From assembly GCF_047974105.1 (NCBI RefSeq), contig NZ_JBHYRS010000003.1, positions 1 through 64,000 on the forward strand: a stretch of DNA of 64,000 nucleotides, written 5' to 3'. The first letter of the stretch is position 1. Each line of letters begins with the position of its first letter. The position numbers and the translations under genes are program-made. This document shows positions 45,072 to 53,987 of this stretch, one piece after another. Below the pieces are notes generated by a model. It had not been told where the DNA came from. It was given only the letters and a program-made list of their open reading frames with translations, and ran no database searches. The DNA is from Mitsuokella sp047974105. GTDB lineage: Bacteria; Bacillota; Negativicutes; Selenomonadales; Selenomonadaceae.

Positions 45072-45832
45072 TTTTTGTCGCAGCCGGCACGCAGGACGGC
45101 AGGGAGCTCGTAAAAATCCTTTTAGATAAAGGATATGAAGTGACGGCTTCTGTCGTCAGTCATTACGGGGAGCAGCTCTTAGCCGCTTCAGCCGGCAAAA
45201 AACTTGTCATCAATGAAAAACCGCTCGATGAAGAAGCCCTTGAGACGTACCTCAGGGGACACGATATCCGCTGCTTTGTCGATGCGAGTCACCCCTATGC
45301 CGTGCAGGTCTCAAAAAATGCCATGGCTGCCTGCCATAGCTGCCATATCCCCTACCTCCGCTATGAACGCTCGCTTACGGAACTTACGTATGAAAAAATT
45401 CAAGTGGTGCATTCCTATGAAGAGGCCGCTTTGGCAGCGGCAGCCTGCGGGAAACATATATTTTTGACGACAGGCAGCCGCAATCTGCAGAAATTCACGG
45501 AAGCAAAAGTCCTGCAGGATGCCGTTCTGACGGCCCGTGTCCTGCCGACAGCTGAGGTCATCGGGCTTTGTGAAAAACTAGGCCTGCAGCCCAAGCAGAT
45601 TGTCGCGCTGCAGGGACCTTTTTCAACAGCTCTCAATCGGGAGTTATTCTTGAAGTACAAGGCGGATGCCATTGTGACGAAGAACAGCGGCTCCATTGGC
45701 GGGACTGATACAAAGATTCTGGCAGCAGAGGAACTCGGCCTGCCCGTCATTGTCATCGACAGGCCGGTGCTTGCTTATGAACATCTCGTACACCGCTATG
45801 AGGATGTACTTTCATTTTTGGAGGGTTTGTGA
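45068..45832 (+). CDS. cbiJ: Precorrin-6A reductase
   Basis: CbiJ reduces cobalt-precorrin-6A with NADH. The 254-residue protein shows the DASHPYAVQVSKNA, FLTTGSRNLQKF, ALQGPFSTALNRELF and TKNSGSIGGTDTKI segments typical of CobK/CbiJ. It overlaps both neighbours at stop/start codons. Confidence 0.94.
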   Translation: MIFVAAGTQDGRELVKILLDKGYEVTASVVSHYGEQLLAASAGKKLVINEKPLDEEALETYLRGHDIRCFVDASHPYAVQVSKNAMAACHSCHIPYLRYERSLTELTYEKIQVVHSYEEAALAAAACGKHIFLTTGSRNLQKFTEAKVLQDAVLTARVLPTAEVIGLCEKLGLQPKQIVALQGPFSTALNRELFLKYKADAIVTKNSGSIGGTDTKILAAEELGLPVIVIDRPVLAYEHLVHRYEDVLSFLEGL

Positions 45833-46467
45833 TGGATTTTATCAAACAGCCGATGGCAATCGAAAACCGCAGCATGGAGATCATCGCGCCGTATCTTGAG
45901 GGCCTGAATCTTTCGCCGGAAGAAACGAAGGTCTATGCGCGCATCATCCATGCTGCCGGCGATGTGGAATATGCGCCCATTATCCGCGTGGCGCATGATG
46001 CCGTGAAAAAGGGCATGGAGGCCCTTCAAAATGGCTGCGATATCTATACAGACGTCGAGATGGTCCGCACGGGCATCAATAAAAGAAAGCTCACATCCTT
46101 TGGCGGCACGGTGCACTGCCGCATTGCCAACCCTGAAATTGCGGCTGAGGCGAAAAAGCAGGGGGTTACGCGTTCGCTCATGGCCATGCGGAGTTTTGGC
46201 GAGGCCCTTACGGGCAGCATTGTGGCCATTGGCAATGCACCGACGGCCCTCTTCGAGGTTCTGCGTCTCATAAAAGAAGAAGGCGTGCGTCCTGCCTGCA
46301 TTGTCGGCATCCCTGTCGGCTTCGTCGGGGCAGCGGATGCGAAAAAGGCATTGGCTGAAAACGGCATTGTCCCGTACATCACGGTCGAGGGCACGAAAGG
46401 TGGCAGCCCGATTGCAGCTGCAGCAGTCAATGCGATGATGTATCTCATTGATAACGACCGCGGCTGA
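45832..46467 (+). CDS. cbiC: Precorrin-8X methylmutase
   Basis: CbiC moves the methyl group from C11 to C12 to give cobyrinate. The 211-residue protein shows IIHAAGDVEYAPIIRV (with the active-site His), DVEMVRTGIN, AIGNAPTALFEV and GIPVGFVGAADAK. GGAGGG lies 6 bases before ATG 45832. It is the last gene before the IS607-type insertion. Confidence 0.96.
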   Translation: MDFIKQPMAIENRSMEIIAPYLEGLNLSPEETKVYARIIHAAGDVEYAPIIRVAHDAVKKGMEALQNGCDIYTDVEMVRTGINKRKLTSFGGTVHCRIANPEIAAEAKKQGVTRSLMAMRSFGEALTGSIVAIGNAPTALFEVLRLIKEEGVRPACIVGIPVGFVGAADAKKALAENGIVPYITVEGTKGGSPIAAAAVNAMMYLIDNDRG

Positions 46468-46578
46468 CCGTTTTGATAACATTTTTGAAAGTTCTTGTGT
46501 AAGATTTGCCAAATGCATTTGAGATGATTCAGGAGGAATTAAATGATTAATGAAAAAATAGAATAAAATAGATATTAA

Positions 46579-46587
46579 TGCTATAAT
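46579..46587 (+). promoter_or_regulatory. Extended -10 promoter of tnpA
   Basis: TGCTATAAT, an extended -10 box, lies 41 bases before the tnpA start, in AT-rich DNA near the element's left end. Confidence 0.5.
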
Positions 46588-46627
46588 ATTCATAGCAGGA
46601 TAAGCTGAGAGATAGAAGGTGAATATT

Positions 46628-47248
46628 ATGGCAGTGTACAAACCAAAGGAAATGGCGGAAAAATTAGGTGTAACCGTCCGAACCCTTCAGGAGTGGGACC
46701 GCAGGCAAAAACTTCCTGCTTATCGAACCCCGACAGGCAGACGTTATTATACGGAAGAGCAGTACCTCGATTACATTGGCGAATCGACTGCAAGTCATCG
46801 GAAAACAGTGGCTTATGTCCGTGTTTCTACACGCAGCCAAAAAGATGATCTGAAGAATCAAATCCATTTTATCCAAGCCTATGCCAATGGCAAAGGTGTT
46901 ATTCTGGATGAGATTATTGAGGATTTCGGCAGCGGGCTGAACTATAAACGCAAGAAATGGCTGGATTTACTGGAAGCTGTGGAGCGCAATGAAGTCGGTA
47001 CGATTTACATAACGTATAAGGACCGCTTCATCCGGTTTGGCTACGAATATTTTGAGCATTTTTGCCAAAATCACCAGACGCAGCTCATTGCTCTGAATGA
47101 CAAAGAGAGTTCACCGACACAGGAGCTCGTGGATGATCTCGCTTCGATTATCCGTGACTTTTCCGGCCGTTTGTTCGGACTCAGGAAATATGCGTCGCAG
47201 ATCAAAGCAGACCCGTCTTTGAAGGGTGAGCAAGATGAAAGCCATTAA
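46628..47248 (+). CDS. tnpA: IS607-type serine recombinase (TnpA)
   Basis: The 206-residue protein has a MerR-like DNA-binding domain at its N-terminus (PKEMAEKLGVTVRTLQEWDRR, TGRRYY), then a small serine-recombinase catalytic domain. The nucleophile is the Ser of AYVRVSTRSQ (around residue 63), with YKDRFIRFGYEYFE further on. This N-terminal order is special to IS607. It cuts and joins at a two-base core through a circular intermediate. The start is ATG 46628 after AAGGTGA. No frameshift is seen; it looks functional. Confidence 0.93.
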   Translation: MAVYKPKEMAEKLGVTVRTLQEWDRRQKLPAYRTPTGRRYYTEEQYLDYIGESTASHRKTVAYVRVSTRSQKDDLKNQIHFIQAYANGKGVILDEIIEDFGSGLNYKRKKWLDLLEAVERNEVGTIYITYKDRFIRFGYEYFEHFCQNHQTQLIALNDKESSPTQELVDDLASIIRDFSGRLFGLRKYASQIKADPSLKGEQDESH

Positions 47249-48527
47249 GACGCAGATTGTCGAGCTCAGGCTCACGAGCGAAATGCGTGCGTATTTTGAC
47301 AGTCTCTGCGACTATCACCGGTATATCTGGAATCAGGCACTTGCCATTTGGCAGATGATGTATGACATTCGCAGCATCATGCTTCCCTCTGAGCTAAAGC
47401 AGAAGCTTCGGCAAAGCCATCAGGATAAAAGCATTGCCTTGACATCCGAAGAAAAGGAATTGCTTCGTGCCTATCCAGCACCATGCTGGCAGTCGGTCAA
47501 GAAAGAGCTGCTGGAAGATAAGGCCGATTGGGAAACGTACCGTTCAGCCCGTATTGTCGCCCTGACCTGTATGGATCTTGGCAAAGCATGGCAGAATTTC
47601 TTCGACAAGGCTCAGTCCGACTGGGGAAAACCGGCATTCAAGTCGAAAAAGGCGCCCCGTCAGGGATTCAAGAGTGACCGCATCAAGATTGTCGATGGCA
47701 AAATCCGTTTTGACAAGCCAAGGATGCTTCATCATTATTTGAAGGAACATCATCTCGGCTGGTGGCAGGATGTCACTGCTTCTGAAACGCTCAAGATGAC
47801 GGAAGTGCAGACCTGTTCGTTCTTTAAGGAAAAGGGCAAGTACTACGCCGCCTTGACTTATCAGGAAGAGACAGAGCCGCTGCCCAAAACGGGAAAAGTC
47901 AACGCTGTCGATGTCAATGTCGCGCATTTTGACAGCCTGGAAGGCAGGGCAATCATTCTGCCCGACCGTCTGAACCGGCAATATGAGAAGATTGCCCATT
48001 ATAGCCGTGTACTGGCGAAAAAGAGAGTCGTGAATGGCATGGTGAAGGGAACGCAAAGCAAGCGCTACGAGAAAGCGAGAACCAAGCTTCAGCACGCGTA
48101 TGCCAAGGCCCGTAATATCCAGCATGATATTCTGTCAAAATACACGACACACCTCGTCAAAGCCTATGACGAAATTGCCATTGAAAACTTAAATGTCAAG
48201 GGCATGAAAATGGGTATCGCCTCAAAAGGCGTCCATCGGTCTCTGTTCGGCGAATTCAAACGGCAGATGCAGTACAAAGCAGCATGGTATGACAGAAAAC
48301 TGGTTCTTGCAGACCAGTCATATCCCTCGACGCAGCGCTGTGCGGCCTGCGGTCATGTAAAGACTGGCGAGGAAAGGATTACGCTGCATGGCAATCAGAA
48401 ACACGGCACGCGTCATGATCAGTACATTTGCTACGAATGTGGCTACCAAAATAATCGCGATGCCAACGCCGTGTTGAATCTGCTGAATCTGCTTCGTCCT
48501 TCTTTGGTACAAACGTATATTCATTAA
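47235..48527 (+). CDS. tnpB: TnpB RNA-guided nuclease of the IS607-type element
   Basis: The 430-residue protein has the helical recognition lobe (1-215), a split RuvC domain and a zinc finger. The three catalytic acids are all present: Asp226 in AVDVNVAHF, Glu317 in AIENLNVKGM and Asp409 in NRDANAVLN. The zinc finger is CAAC...CYEC just before Asp409. TnpB proteins are guided by an RNA from the 3' end of the element and cleave DNA next to a short motif, helping the element to persist. It overlaps tnpA by 14 bases and appears intact, so activity is plausible. Confidence 0.94.
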   Translation: MKAIKTQIVELRLTSEMRAYFDSLCDYHRYIWNQALAIWQMMYDIRSIMLPSELKQKLRQSHQDKSIALTSEEKELLRAYPAPCWQSVKKELLEDKADWETYRSARIVALTCMDLGKAWQNFFDKAQSDWGKPAFKSKKAPRQGFKSDRIKIVDGKIRFDKPRMLHHYLKEHHLGWWQDVTASETLKMTEVQTCSFFKEKGKYYAALTYQEETEPLPKTGKVNAVDVNVAHFDSLEGRAIILPDRLNRQYEKIAHYSRVLAKKRVVNGMVKGTQSKRYEKARTKLQHAYAKARNIQHDILSKYTTHLVKAYDEIAIENLNVKGMKMGIASKGVHRSLFGEFKRQMQYKAAWYDRKLVLADQSYPSTQRCAACGHVKTGEERITLHGNQKHGTRHDQYICYECGYQNNRDANAVLNLLNLLRPSLVQTYIH

Positions 48528-48529
48528 CA

Positions 48530-48739
48530 CAGAAATACAGACATTGGCGTGGGTTAACGCCAATTAAATATCGTCAGAGTCAGTCCCTGCGATTCCCTCT
48601 TTAATTGAGATATCGGAATACTGATGTTGACGGCGATGAGTAAATCTGTAGAAGTTTGAGAAAGGAGAGGTATGTAACTCTCCTGCTAATATGGTTAAAA
48701 TCAATATTAACTATATTCTTCTATGTTTTACATACCAGG
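48530..48739 (+). ncRNA. Putative omega-RNA scaffold at the 3' end of the element
   Basis: The 218-base gap after tnpB is full of paired structure. ATTGGCGT/ACGCCAAT forms one hairpin (48543-48564). GTCA..TCAGT/ACTGA..TGAC forms a long arm (48573-48631) with inner ATTCC/GGAAT. GGAGAG/CTCTCC forms a third (48664-48683). The loop of the last hairpin, GGTATGTAA (48669-48677), is perfectly complementary to TTACATACC (48728-48736), a pseudoknot-like contact right at the deduced end. The guide would then be the bases from 48740 on. The 5' end of the RNA may lie within tnpB. Confidence 0.6.
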
Positions 48740-48748
48740 TTTGTCATG
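48737..48748 (+). promoter_or_regulatory. Split ribosome binding site of cbiA
   Basis: Only AGG, in the context CCAGG, remains 6 bases before the cbiA ATG. The matching AGGAGG is stranded on the other side of the element at 46531-46536, where it now leads a 7-codon frame (46543-46566). The insertion should lower cbiA translation. Confidence 0.6.
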
Positions 48749-50107
48749 CGCTATACGATTCCACGTCTGGTGATTGCGGCAACGCAGTCCGGTTCCGGTA
48801 AAACGACGATTGTAACGGGGCTTTTGTCAGCTCTGCGCGAGCAGGGGCTTGTCGTGCAGTCCTTTAAGGTCGGTCCTGATTACATTGACCCCGGCTATCA
48901 CACGATGGCCAGCGGCCGTCCTGCCCATAATCTTGACAGCTGGCTCGTGCCGCGCGAAAATCTTTCGGGGCTTTTTGCTGCCGAATCGGAAGGCGCGGAT
49001 ATCGCCGTGATTGAAGGTGTCATGGGACTCTACGATGGCGGACGCGAGGGAATCAGTTCGACGGCGGAGATTGCCAAAATCCTGCAGGCTCCTGTCGTGC
49101 TCGTACTCGATGTCAAGTCGATGGGGGCTTCGGCGGTGGCGATTGCGAAGGGCTTCCGCGATTATGACCCTGAGGTCAATCTTGCCGGCGTCATTTTAAA
49201 CCGCCTTGGCTCCGAGACGCATGAGGCGATGATCCGTCAGGCCATGAAGGAAATCGATATGCCGGTGCTCGGCGCCCTGCGGCGCGATGATTCCCTGCAT
49301 ATGCCCGAACGCCATTTAGGACTTTTGCCGGCTGCCGAAAATGAGCGTGAACAGCAGACGATTGATTCGATGGGAGCGGCTGTAGCGAAGTCCCTTGATA
49401 TCGAAGCCATCCTGCACATTGCCTGCCTGACCGATGACATTGAAGTGCCGGAGCCTCTGGCAGCAGAACATGTGCAGAAAAAATGCCGTATCGGCATTGC
49501 GAAGGACGAGGCCTTTTCCTTTTACTATCCGGCCAGTCTCAAGGTCTTGGAGATGATGGGGGCAGAACTTGTGCCGTTCAGTCCGCTGTCCGATACGTCC
49601 CTGCCGGAGGTGGACGGACTGCTCATCGGCGGCGGCTTCCCTGAGATGTTTGCCGAAAAACTGCAGGCAAACGAAACGATGCGTGCGGCCATCAAGGAAG
49701 CTGCCGCAAAGGGCATGCCCATCTACGCCGAATGCGGCGGCTATATGTACCTTTTGGAGTCCCTGAAAGATTTTGAGGGCAGGGAATTTGCGATGTGCGG
49801 TGTCCTTCAGGGAACGGCCGATATGACGGAAAAACTGCAGATGGTCGGTTATGTCGAAGCCGAGATGCTGCAGGACACGGTCCTCGGCGCGAAGGGCACG
49901 ACACTGCACGGCCATGAATTCCATTTTTCGGTAGACGATGTGCAGGAGCTGCGCCCGTTTGCTTTTCGCAGGACGCGCAATGGTCAGGTCTATGAGGCCG
50001 GCGGCATGAAGGGCAATGTACTTGGCAGCTACCTTCATCTTCACTTTGCAGGCTGTCCTGAGGCAGCGCGTCATTTCGTGGAGGCCGCGTCGTCATGGGC
50101 AAAATGA
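48746..50107 (+). CDS. cbiA: Cobyrinate a,c-diamide synthase
   Basis: CbiA amidates the a and c side chains with glutamine and ATP. The 453-residue protein starts MRYTIPRLVIAATQSGSGKTT (P-loop-like). The C-terminal class I glutaminase-like domain has the Cys in YAECGGYMYL and a late HGHEFHFS. The start is ATG 48746; an earlier in-frame ATG lies in the mobile element. It overlaps cobU by 13 bases. Confidence 0.95.
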   Translation: MRYTIPRLVIAATQSGSGKTTIVTGLLSALREQGLVVQSFKVGPDYIDPGYHTMASGRPAHNLDSWLVPRENLSGLFAAESEGADIAVIEGVMGLYDGGREGISSTAEIAKILQAPVVLVLDVKSMGASAVAIAKGFRDYDPEVNLAGVILNRLGSETHEAMIRQAMKEIDMPVLGALRRDDSLHMPERHLGLLPAAENEREQQTIDSMGAAVAKSLDIEAILHIACLTDDIEVPEPLAAEHVQKKCRIGIAKDEAFSFYYPASLKVLEMMGAELVPFSPLSDTSLPEVDGLLIGGGFPEMFAEKLQANETMRAAIKEAAAKGMPIYAECGGYMYLLESLKDFEGREFAMCGVLQGTADMTEKLQMVGYVEAEMLQDTVLGAKGTTLHGHEFHFSVDDVQELRPFAFRRTRNGQVYEAGGMKGNVLGSYLHLHFAGCPEAARHFVEAASSWAK

Positions 50108-50640
50108 TCCTCGTGACGGGCGGCGCGCGCAGCGGCAAATCCGCTTTTGCGGAAAAAATCACGCTGCAGGCGGGAATGCATCCTGCTTATATCGCGACGG
50201 CGGAAATCTGGGATGAAGAGATGAAGCACCGCGTGGCCCTGCACCAAAAACGCCGTTCTGCTGTCTGGCAGACCTATGAGGCACCGCAAAATGCAAAGCT
50301 GGCGATTGCCGAAGCGGGAAAAGCGCACGATGTGATTCTCTTTGACTGCGTGACGATGTATTTGAGCAATCTGCTCTGCCGCCAACAGGAACCTCTTGTA
50401 GAGGCAGAACTGGAGAACATGACGCGTGCGGAAATGACCCGTTTGCTTCAGGCGGTCAAAATGCTTCCGGAACAGGTTACGGTGGTTTTTGTGACCAACG
50501 AAGTCGGCGCAGGCATTGTGCCGGAAAATAAGCTGGCACGTTTTTATCGGGATTTGGCGGGACTGGCCAATCAGCAGCTCGCCGCCGCGGCCGATGCGGT
50601 TTATGCCGTGCTTTGCGGCATCCCGCTGCGCATAAAATAA
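50095..50640 (+). CDS. cobU: Adenosylcobinamide kinase/guanylyltransferase
   Basis: CobU phosphorylates adenosylcobinamide and then attaches GMP. The 181-residue protein has the P-loop VTGGARSGKSAFAE, a HQKRR motif with the guanylylated His, and FVTNEVGAGIVPENKLARFYRD. It starts inside the end of cbiA. Confidence 0.96.
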   Translation: MGKMILVTGGARSGKSAFAEKITLQAGMHPAYIATAEIWDEEMKHRVALHQKRRSAVWQTYEAPQNAKLAIAEAGKAHDVILFDCVTMYLSNLLCRQQEPLVEAELENMTRAEMTRLLQAVKMLPEQVTVVFVTNEVGAGIVPENKLARFYRDLAGLANQQLAAAADAVYAVLCGIPLRIK

Positions 50641-50695
50641 AAGTTTGTTTCTATTATATAAGGTTAAGGCTTCAAGGTATTAAGGAGGGACTTCT

Positions 50696-52243
50696 TTGGA
50701 ATCCATCATGCTCATGGGCACGAGTTCCCATGTCGGCAAGAGCATCCTGACAACGGCGCTCTGCCGCATCTTCCATCGTCAAGGCAGGCGTGTCGTACCG
50801 TTTAAGGCACAGAATATGGCGCTCAATTCGTATGTTACGAAAGAAGGCCTTGAGATGGGCAGGGCACAGGTCGCACAGGCAGAGGCCGCAGGTCTCGAGC
50901 CCATGGTGGATATGAATCCGGTCCTTTTGAAACCGACGGGCAATTCGCAGTCGCAGGTCATCCTCGAGGGCAGGCCCATTGGCAATATGAGTGCAAGAGA
51001 ATATCATAAAGGCTATTCCTTAAAGGCTTTTGATGCGGTGAAAGCCGCTCTTAACCGTTTGCAGCGTGAATTTGGCACGCTGGTCGTCGAGGGGGCCGGC
51101 AGTCCGGCTGAAGTCAATTTGAAGTCACATGATATCGTCAATATGCGCGTGGCAAAATACCTGCAGGCTCCCGTACTGCTCATCGCGGATATCGACCGCG
51201 GCGGAGCCCTTGCCTCGTTGGTCGGCACGCTGGAACTTTTGGACGAGGATGAAAGGGCCCTCGTCAAGGGACTGGTCATCAATAAATTCCGCGGCGATGT
51301 CTCGCTTTTTACGCCGGCCATCGACTTTCTGGAAAAGAAGACGGGCAAGCCTGTCTTAGGCGTCGTGCCGTATATCGAAGAGATGGGCATTGACGATGAG
51401 GATTCTGTCTCTCTTGAGGAAAAGCACGAGCAGGAAAAGCCGGCGGCAGAAATTTACATCGCTGTCCTGCAGCTGCCAAAGCTCTCGAATTTCACGGATT
51501 TTGATGCGCTGGCAGCCGAGCCGGATGTTGAGGTTCATTATGTCAGAACGGCAGAAGAGCTTGGCTCGCCGGACCTCATCATCCTGCCGGGGTCGAAGAA
51601 TACGACAGAAGATCTCCTTTATCTAAAGCAGCATGGTCTTGCTGCAGCTGTCAAAGAACGTACGGCGCAGGGAACGCCGCTTATCGGCATCTGCGGCGGC
51701 TATCAGATGCTCGGCGAAGAAATCGCTGACCCGCATCATACGGAGTCGGAGCATGATGCCGTAAAGGGACTTGGCTATCTGCCGATGAAGACGACATTTG
51801 CCGAGAAGAAACATACGCGTCAGATTCAGGCAGAATGCCCCGGACTTGAATTTTTGGGCTGTACCCTGCTGGGGCGGAACATGGCAGGCTATGAAATCCA
51901 CATGGGTGAGACGGAATTTCTCGCGCCTGTACGCCATCCGTTCTACATCACGCGGGAGGGAGGGCAAAAAGTCAGCCGCTGGGATGGGGCACTGAGTGAC
52001 GACGGTCTTGTCTTTGGCACGTACATCCACGGCCTCTTTGACAATGATGCTTTCAGGCGCCAGCTCATCAACACGCTGCGCCTGCACAAGGGCCTGCGTC
52101 CCCTCAGGATACAGCGAAACCGCCGGCAGGAGAAGGAACGGGCCTATGAGCATCTGGCCGATGTTGTCGAAGCATCTCTCGATATGGAAAAACTCAGGGC
52201 AATCATGGCGGAGATGAGCAGGCAGAGGGAGGGAGACGCTTGA
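50696..52243 (+). CDS. cbiP: Cobyric acid synthase
   Basis: CbiP (CobQ) amidates side chains b, d, e and g. The 515-residue protein starts at TTG 50696 after AAGGAGGG (7 bases), reading MESIMLMGTSSHVGKS. The AQNMALNSYVT and VEGAGSPAEVNL motifs belong to the synthetase part. The glutaminase part has the Cys in IGICGGYQMLG and the His in YIHGLFDN. It overlaps cbiB by four bases. Confidence 0.96.
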   Translation: MESIMLMGTSSHVGKSILTTALCRIFHRQGRRVVPFKAQNMALNSYVTKEGLEMGRAQVAQAEAAGLEPMVDMNPVLLKPTGNSQSQVILEGRPIGNMSAREYHKGYSLKAFDAVKAALNRLQREFGTLVVEGAGSPAEVNLKSHDIVNMRVAKYLQAPVLLIADIDRGGALASLVGTLELLDEDERALVKGLVINKFRGDVSLFTPAIDFLEKKTGKPVLGVVPYIEEMGIDDEDSVSLEEKHEQEKPAAEIYIAVLQLPKLSNFTDFDALAAEPDVEVHYVRTAEELGSPDLIILPGSKNTTEDLLYLKQHGLAAAVKERTAQGTPLIGICGGYQMLGEEIADPHHTESEHDAVKGLGYLPMKTTFAEKKHTRQIQAECPGLEFLGCTLLGRNMAGYEIHMGETEFLAPVRHPFYITREGGQKVSRWDGALSDDGLVFGTYIHGLFDNDAFRRQLINTLRLHKGLRPLRIQRNRRQEKERAYEHLADVVEASLDMEKLRAIMAEMSRQREGDA

Positions 52244-53190
52244 ATATTGCAATTCTGGCTTTTGTCATCGATACCATCATCGGCGATCCGCACTCGAAGT
52301 ATCATCCGGTCGTCCTGATTGGGCGGCTGATTTCCTTTTTGGAACGCATCTACTATAATAAGGAAGATAGCGATAATAAAAAATTCTTTTGTGGGGCCAT
52401 CCTCGTGCTGCTCGTGCTCTTCGTTACCTATGACGTGGCAGCGGGTATCATCCAGCTCGCCTATTTTATTCCTTGGGATTGGGGTGTCGAATTCGTTGAG
52501 GCCTTGCTGCTGGCTTTTACGATTTCGCCAAAGAGCCTCGCAAAAGCCGGCCGCGGCATTTATGCGCTGCTCATTACAGGAGAAATCGATAAGGCTCGCA
52601 AAGCGGTCGGCTGGATTGTCGGCCGCGATACTGATAAACTGGACGAGGCGGAAATTGCCCGTGCGACGGTCGAGACGATTGCAGAAAACACGGTTGACGG
52701 CATTATCGCACCGCTTTTTTTCTTTGTGCTTGGCGGTGTGCCGCTCGCGTTTCTTTATCGGGCAGCCAATACGATGGATTCGATGCTTGGCTATAAGAAC
52801 GAAAAATACTTGTATTTTGGCAGGGCCGCGGCGAAGCTCGATGATGTGCTCAATTACATCCCTGCGCGCATTACGGGCCTGCTTTTTGTGATTGCAGCTT
52901 CGCTGTTGGGATTTGATGCGAAAAATGCGCTGCAGATGATGCGCCGCGATGCCGATAAGCATCCGAGCCCCAACGGCGGTTATGCCGAAGCGACGATGGC
53001 GGGGGCCCTGCACATCCGCCTCGGCGGCATCAATTCGTATTTCGGGAAGAAGACGTTCCGCGCTTATATGGGCGAGGCCATCGAGGCCACGGCGCCCAAG
53101 CATATCATGGAAGCCATCCGCATGATGTATACGGCGACCGTGCTGTTCCTGATTTTTGCTTATGCGCTGCTGACCTGTATGGGATATTAA
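52240..53190 (+). CDS. cbiB: Adenosylcobinamide-phosphate synthase
   Basis: CbiB joins aminopropanol phosphate (or threonine-derived equivalents) to adenosylcobyric acid at the membrane. The 316-residue protein starts with a TTG, has four or five membrane segments, and shows DTIIGDPHSKYHPVVLIG, ETIAENTVDGIIAPL and HPSPNGGYAEATMAGAL. It overlaps cbiP. Confidence 0.95.
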   Translation: MNIAILAFVIDTIIGDPHSKYHPVVLIGRLISFLERIYYNKEDSDNKKFFCGAILVLLVLFVTYDVAAGIIQLAYFIPWDWGVEFVEALLLAFTISPKSLAKAGRGIYALLITGEIDKARKAVGWIVGRDTDKLDEAEIARATVETIAENTVDGIIAPLFFFVLGGVPLAFLYRAANTMDSMLGYKNEKYLYFGRAAAKLDDVLNYIPARITGLLFVIAASLLGFDAKNALQMMRRDADKHPSPNGGYAEATMAGALHIRLGGINSYFGKKTFRAYMGEAIEATAPKHIMEAIRMMYTATVLFLIFAYALLTCMGY

Positions 53191-53205
53191 AGAGGAGAAG
53201 AGATT

Positions 53206-53982
53206 TTGCGTAGTTTTTTGACTGCCCTGCAGTTTTTGACCAGAATTCATCTCGTCAATCAGAAAGACCTGACCACAGAGGATTTTGGCCGCAGTACGAA
53301 GTTTTTTCCTTTGGTTGGTGTGGTACTGGGAGCAATCTATCTTTTGGCGGCCTTGCTGCTGTTTGCCTTGTTCGGTCTTTCCGGTTATTTTCCCAAGGCT
53401 GTTTTAGTGCTGCTGCCCATCTTATTGACGGGAGGGCTGCACTGCGATGGCTTTATGGATACCATAGATGGGCTGTTTTCAGGCCGCAGCCGTGAACGCA
53501 TGCTGACAATCATGAAGGACAGCCGCACGGGCTCATTTGGCGTTGTGGCGTTCGGCGTTATCCTGCTCATGGATTGGGCACTCCTGCTCGATTTGCCCGT
53601 GCCGGTGCTGCTCATCGCCGTCTTTGTCATGCCTATTATCGGCCGCATGGCCATGCTCTTTGCCGTGGCATATTTTCCTTATGCACGGCCTGAGGGCATG
53701 GGCAGGGCCTTTGCTGAAATGGCTGACAGGAAGGCCGTTGTTATCGGTTTCGCAGCTACGCTGCTGTTTACGGCTCCATGGGGCCTTGCGGCTTTGGCAG
53801 CCATGCTGGGCGGCCTTCTCTGGGCGTTTTTTTTCGGGCGTTATGCATGTAAAAAGCTTGGCGGTCTCACGGGCGATGTCTACGGCGCCGTCGAAATGAC
53901 AACGGAGACAGCCGTACTCGTGATTTTTTATCTCTTTGCGTTTCTGCCATTTGACCGCAGTGCCTGTTTCTTATGGATGTGA
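53206..53982 (+). CDS. cobS: Adenosylcobinamide-GDP ribazoletransferase
   Basis: CobS performs the last joining step, adding alpha-ribazole to adenosylcobinamide-GDP. The 258-residue membrane protein shows ALQFLTRIHL, GGLHCDGFMDTIDGLF, MKDSRTGSFG and GGLTGDVYGAVEMTTE. The start is TTG 53206 after AGAGGAG. Confidence 0.95.
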   Translation: MRSFLTALQFLTRIHLVNQKDLTTEDFGRSTKFFPLVGVVLGAIYLLAALLLFALFGLSGYFPKAVLVLLPILLTGGLHCDGFMDTIDGLFSGRSRERMLTIMKDSRTGSFGVVAFGVILLMDWALLLDLPVPVLLIAVFVMPIIGRMAMLFAVAYFPYARPEGMGRAFAEMADRKAVVIGFAATLLFTAPWGLAALAAMLGGLLWAFFFGRYACKKLGGLTGDVYGAVEMTTETAVLVIFYLFAFLPFDRSACFLWM

Positions 53983-53987
53983 GGAAA

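Larger units (their letters stand above)
46537..48739 (+). mobile_element. IS607-family element with tnpA, tnpB and omega-RNA region
   Basis: A serine recombinase gene and a TnpB gene lie in tandem inside the cobalamin operon, the standard IS607 order. The ends are deduced: IS607 elements insert at GG without terminal inverted repeats. The left flank ends AGGAGG at 46531-46536 and the right flank resumes after GG at 48738-48739. Joining them gives AGGAGG-TTTGTC-ATG, an ideal start for cbiA. This makes the element 2203 bases including one GG copy. Boundaries are inference and need an empty-site comparison. Confidence 0.75.

Noticed and set aside
46468..46536. Cobalamin riboswitch before the insertion
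   Set aside because: Only 69 bases remain and they show no B12-box-like sequence.
48656..48745. N-terminal extension of cbiA from an upstream in-frame ATG
   Set aside because: It would run through the guide-RNA hairpin of the mobile element; CbiA proteins begin near the ATG at 48746.
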